Source: Lachnospiraceae bacterium
Lineage (GTDB): Bacteria; Bacillota; Clostridia; Lachnospirales; Lachnospiraceae
Length of the DNA: 6,352 nt
Direction of reading: 5' to 3'
Assembly (NCBI GenBank): GCA_003453515.1
Contig: DMLD01000187.1
Coordinates: 1 to 6,352, forward strand
How positions within the stretch are numbered: the first letter of the stretch is position 1; each line of letters opens with the position of its first letter. A program made the translations under genes and the position numbers. Under the pieces are notes generated by a model. It was not told the DNA's origin, made no database searches, and worked only from the letters and a program-made list of their open reading frames with translations. Shown piece by piece: positions 5,102-6,352 of this stretch.

Positions 5102-6227
5102 ATAGCTTGACAGTTTTTGAATAGAAAGGTTTAAAGTAGTCTTCGAAGATTCCGTCAGGGTCATACCTGTAACCGACCTTTACATAGTAGGTCTTGCCTT
5201 TCTTAAGATTTTTAAATGTCATCACGTCAGACTTCTTTCCGGCTTTGTAGGTGATGTTTTCGGGAGTGCTGTCGGGATCCCATGATCTGTAGTAATATAC
5301 CGTAGCGTCATCCATCTTTTTGTTGTCCGCTATTTTTACGTAGAGATTTGCCGTGCTTTTAACACTGCCAAAGGGTGTGAGAGTAACGCTTATCTTTTTA
5401 CCCTTTGCGGCAACGCTTACCTTCTCATATACTGCAAAGAGTTTAACATTTCCGACAAGTCCCGATATGCTTCCCTTGTATCTGCCGAAGTCGTACTTGC
5501 TTGTTCCCCAGCCTGCAAATACATAACCTTTTTTCTTTGCAGAGGGAATCTTGGTCGGTGTCATGCCGTAGGTGTATTTCTTTACCTTTTTACCTGAGAG
5601 CTTTCCACCGCGAAGCTTGTATGTGATAGTGTATTTATTGGGAGTAGCCACGCCGGTCTTTCCGGCAGGGATCACTGTTGTCTTTTTGCCGTCGACCTTC
5701 CATGTGAGGCCTGTATTTTTCCATTTTACATTTATGTCGATGGAAGATAAGTTTGTTACCTCTCTTAAGTCGTCGTTGTTGAGAAAAATGTTATTTGCCT
5801 CGGTGACTGAAGCAGGTATGGTGATACTCTTTAAGCGTCTCATGTTGCGAAAAGCCTTTTCGTCGATACTTGTAAGTGTTGATGGAAGAGAGACCTCAGT
5901 AACGTTTTCCATCGCCCTGAACTGTCCGTAGCAAAGGCTTGTGATACCTTCTTCAACAACGATCTTTTTGATCTTTGCCGCATTGTCTGTTGCGTAGAAG
6001 TCGTCCGACTCATCCTCGTTCAAATCAATGTAGGCTGCGGCGCCGGTCCCGGCAAGGGTGAGGGTCATATCTTCATCGATCGTAAAGCTGACGCTGTCGC
6101 CGCACTGTCCGCTTGCCGGCATCTCCTTTGCAAGGGATGCTGCCATGTTTCCGAGTGATCCGAGTGCCAGGGTCGTTACGAGCCCAAGTGCAAGTGCTTT
6201 GATCTTAACAATGTTTTCTTTTTTCAT
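5100..6227 (-). CDS. Secreted BspA-like leucine-rich repeat / InlB-repeat protein
   Basis: This is a 375-residue predicted exported protein of unknown specific role. Residues 1-34 form a signal peptide: basic MKKENIVKIK, a hydrophobic core ALALGLVTTLALGSLG, and a likely cleavage site near SLA-K. Residues about 85-160 resemble BspA-type leucine-rich repeats (LRR_5), as in VTEVSLPSTLTSIDEKAFRN and LKSITIPASV. Residues about 198-268 form an InlB B-repeat-like (Flg_new) module, with YTITYKLRGGKL, GYVFAGW and KLFAVYEK. Residues about 275-375 look like a fibronectin-III-like beta domain ending in KTYYVKVGYR...KTVKL. No LPXTG sorting signal, transmembrane anchor or S-layer domain is visible, so it is either released or held non-covalently. 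Such modules are common in gut and rumen clostridial surface proteins and often mediate binding, but no ligand can be read here. GGAGGA (6235-6240) precedes the ATG. The gene is convergent with smpB. Confidence 0.85.
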   Translation of the reverse strand: MKKENIVKIKALALGLVTTLALGSLGNMAASLAKEMPASGQCGDSVSFTIDEDMTLTLAGTGAAAYIDLNEDESDDFYATDNAAKIKKIVVEEGITSLCYGQFRAMENVTEVSLPSTLTSIDEKAFRNMRRLKSITIPASVTEANNIFLNNDDLREVTNLSSIDINVKWKNTGLTWKVDGKKTTVIPAGKTGVATPNKYTITYKLRGGKLSGKKVKKYTYGMTPTKIPSAKKKGYVFAGWGTSKYDFGRYKGSISGLVGNVKLFAVYEKVSVAAKGKKISVTLTPFGSVKSTANLYVKIADNKKMDDATVYYYRSWDPDSTPENITYKAGKKSDVMTFKNLKKGKTYYVKVGYRYDPDGIFEDYFKPFYSKTVKL

Positions 6228-6352
6228 GGTGATTTCCTCCGTTCGTTTGTTTTGTATTTGAAAAACATGTTTTTTCTTTGTGTTTCATATATGCTAACGA
6301 CGGGGATAAGAGTTTTATTGCAAAAAATTTTAAAAATTTTTTTGAAGCTAAA
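6228..6352 (-). promoter_or_regulatory. AT-rich upstream region of the secreted-protein gene
   Basis: The 125 bases upstream of the minus-strand gene contain its ribosome binding site (GGAGGA, complement of 6235-6240). They also hold a 14-base palindrome AAAAACATGTTTTT (6261-6274) that could be an operator, and stacked A/T runs (6322-6342) of the kind seen in bent DNA or UP elements. No -35/-10 pair with good spacing stood out, although minus-strand TATATG (complement of 6287-6292) is a possible -10. Confidence 0.35.

Noticed and set aside
1..6352. CRISPR array or insertion-sequence transposase
   Set aside because: There are no regularly spaced direct repeats, and no frame resembles a transposase, integrase or Cas protein.

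Overview
The window reads as a chromosomal core-gene region of a moderate-GC clostridial Firmicute, most likely a member of the Lachnospiraceae (Butyrivibrio/Roseburia-like). This is an inference from three things: the FtsZ, SecG, RNase R and SmpB sequence style, strong AGGAGG-type ribosome binding sites, and a BspA-like surface protein carrying an InlB-type repeat. No database search was possible.

Layout, left to right. (1) A promoter-like pair lies at 3-31, followed by ftsZ, whose best-supported start is a TTG at 79, and a hairpin behind it. (2) secG follows with its own ribosome binding site and a convincing intrinsic terminator at 1797-1832. (3) About 640 bases between secG and the next gene hold no credible protein gene but are full of inverted repeats. 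There is an exact 13-bp inverted repeat at the edges (1874-1886 and 2372-2384), a 239-nt extended foldback (1902-2140), and a multi-arm foldback (2243-2383) that ends 17 bases before the ribosome binding site of rnr. (4) rnr (RNase R, without the usual N-terminal winged helix) and smpB follow on the same strand, 78 bases apart, with a strong hairpin terminator after smpB. (5) A secreted leucine-rich-repeat/InlB-repeat protein is encoded convergently on the minus strand, followed at the right edge by an AT-rich upstream region.

How the genes fit together. secG, rnr and smpB form a widely conserved Firmicute neighbourhood. SecG is part of the protein-export channel. SmpB is the protein partner of tmRNA in ribosome rescue, and RNase R degrades structured RNA, including transcripts released by that rescue. 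The tmRNA gene, often found just after smpB, is not in this window. ftsZ directly upstream of secG is not the usual arrangement.

The most unusual content is the 1874-2384 interval. Its three nested or adjacent inverted-repeat systems could be a large structured RNA, a long structured leader of rnr, or a non-coding foldback mobile element. A second, smaller signal is a palindromic repeat of about 30 bases present on both sides of smpB (4437-4465 and 5071-5101).
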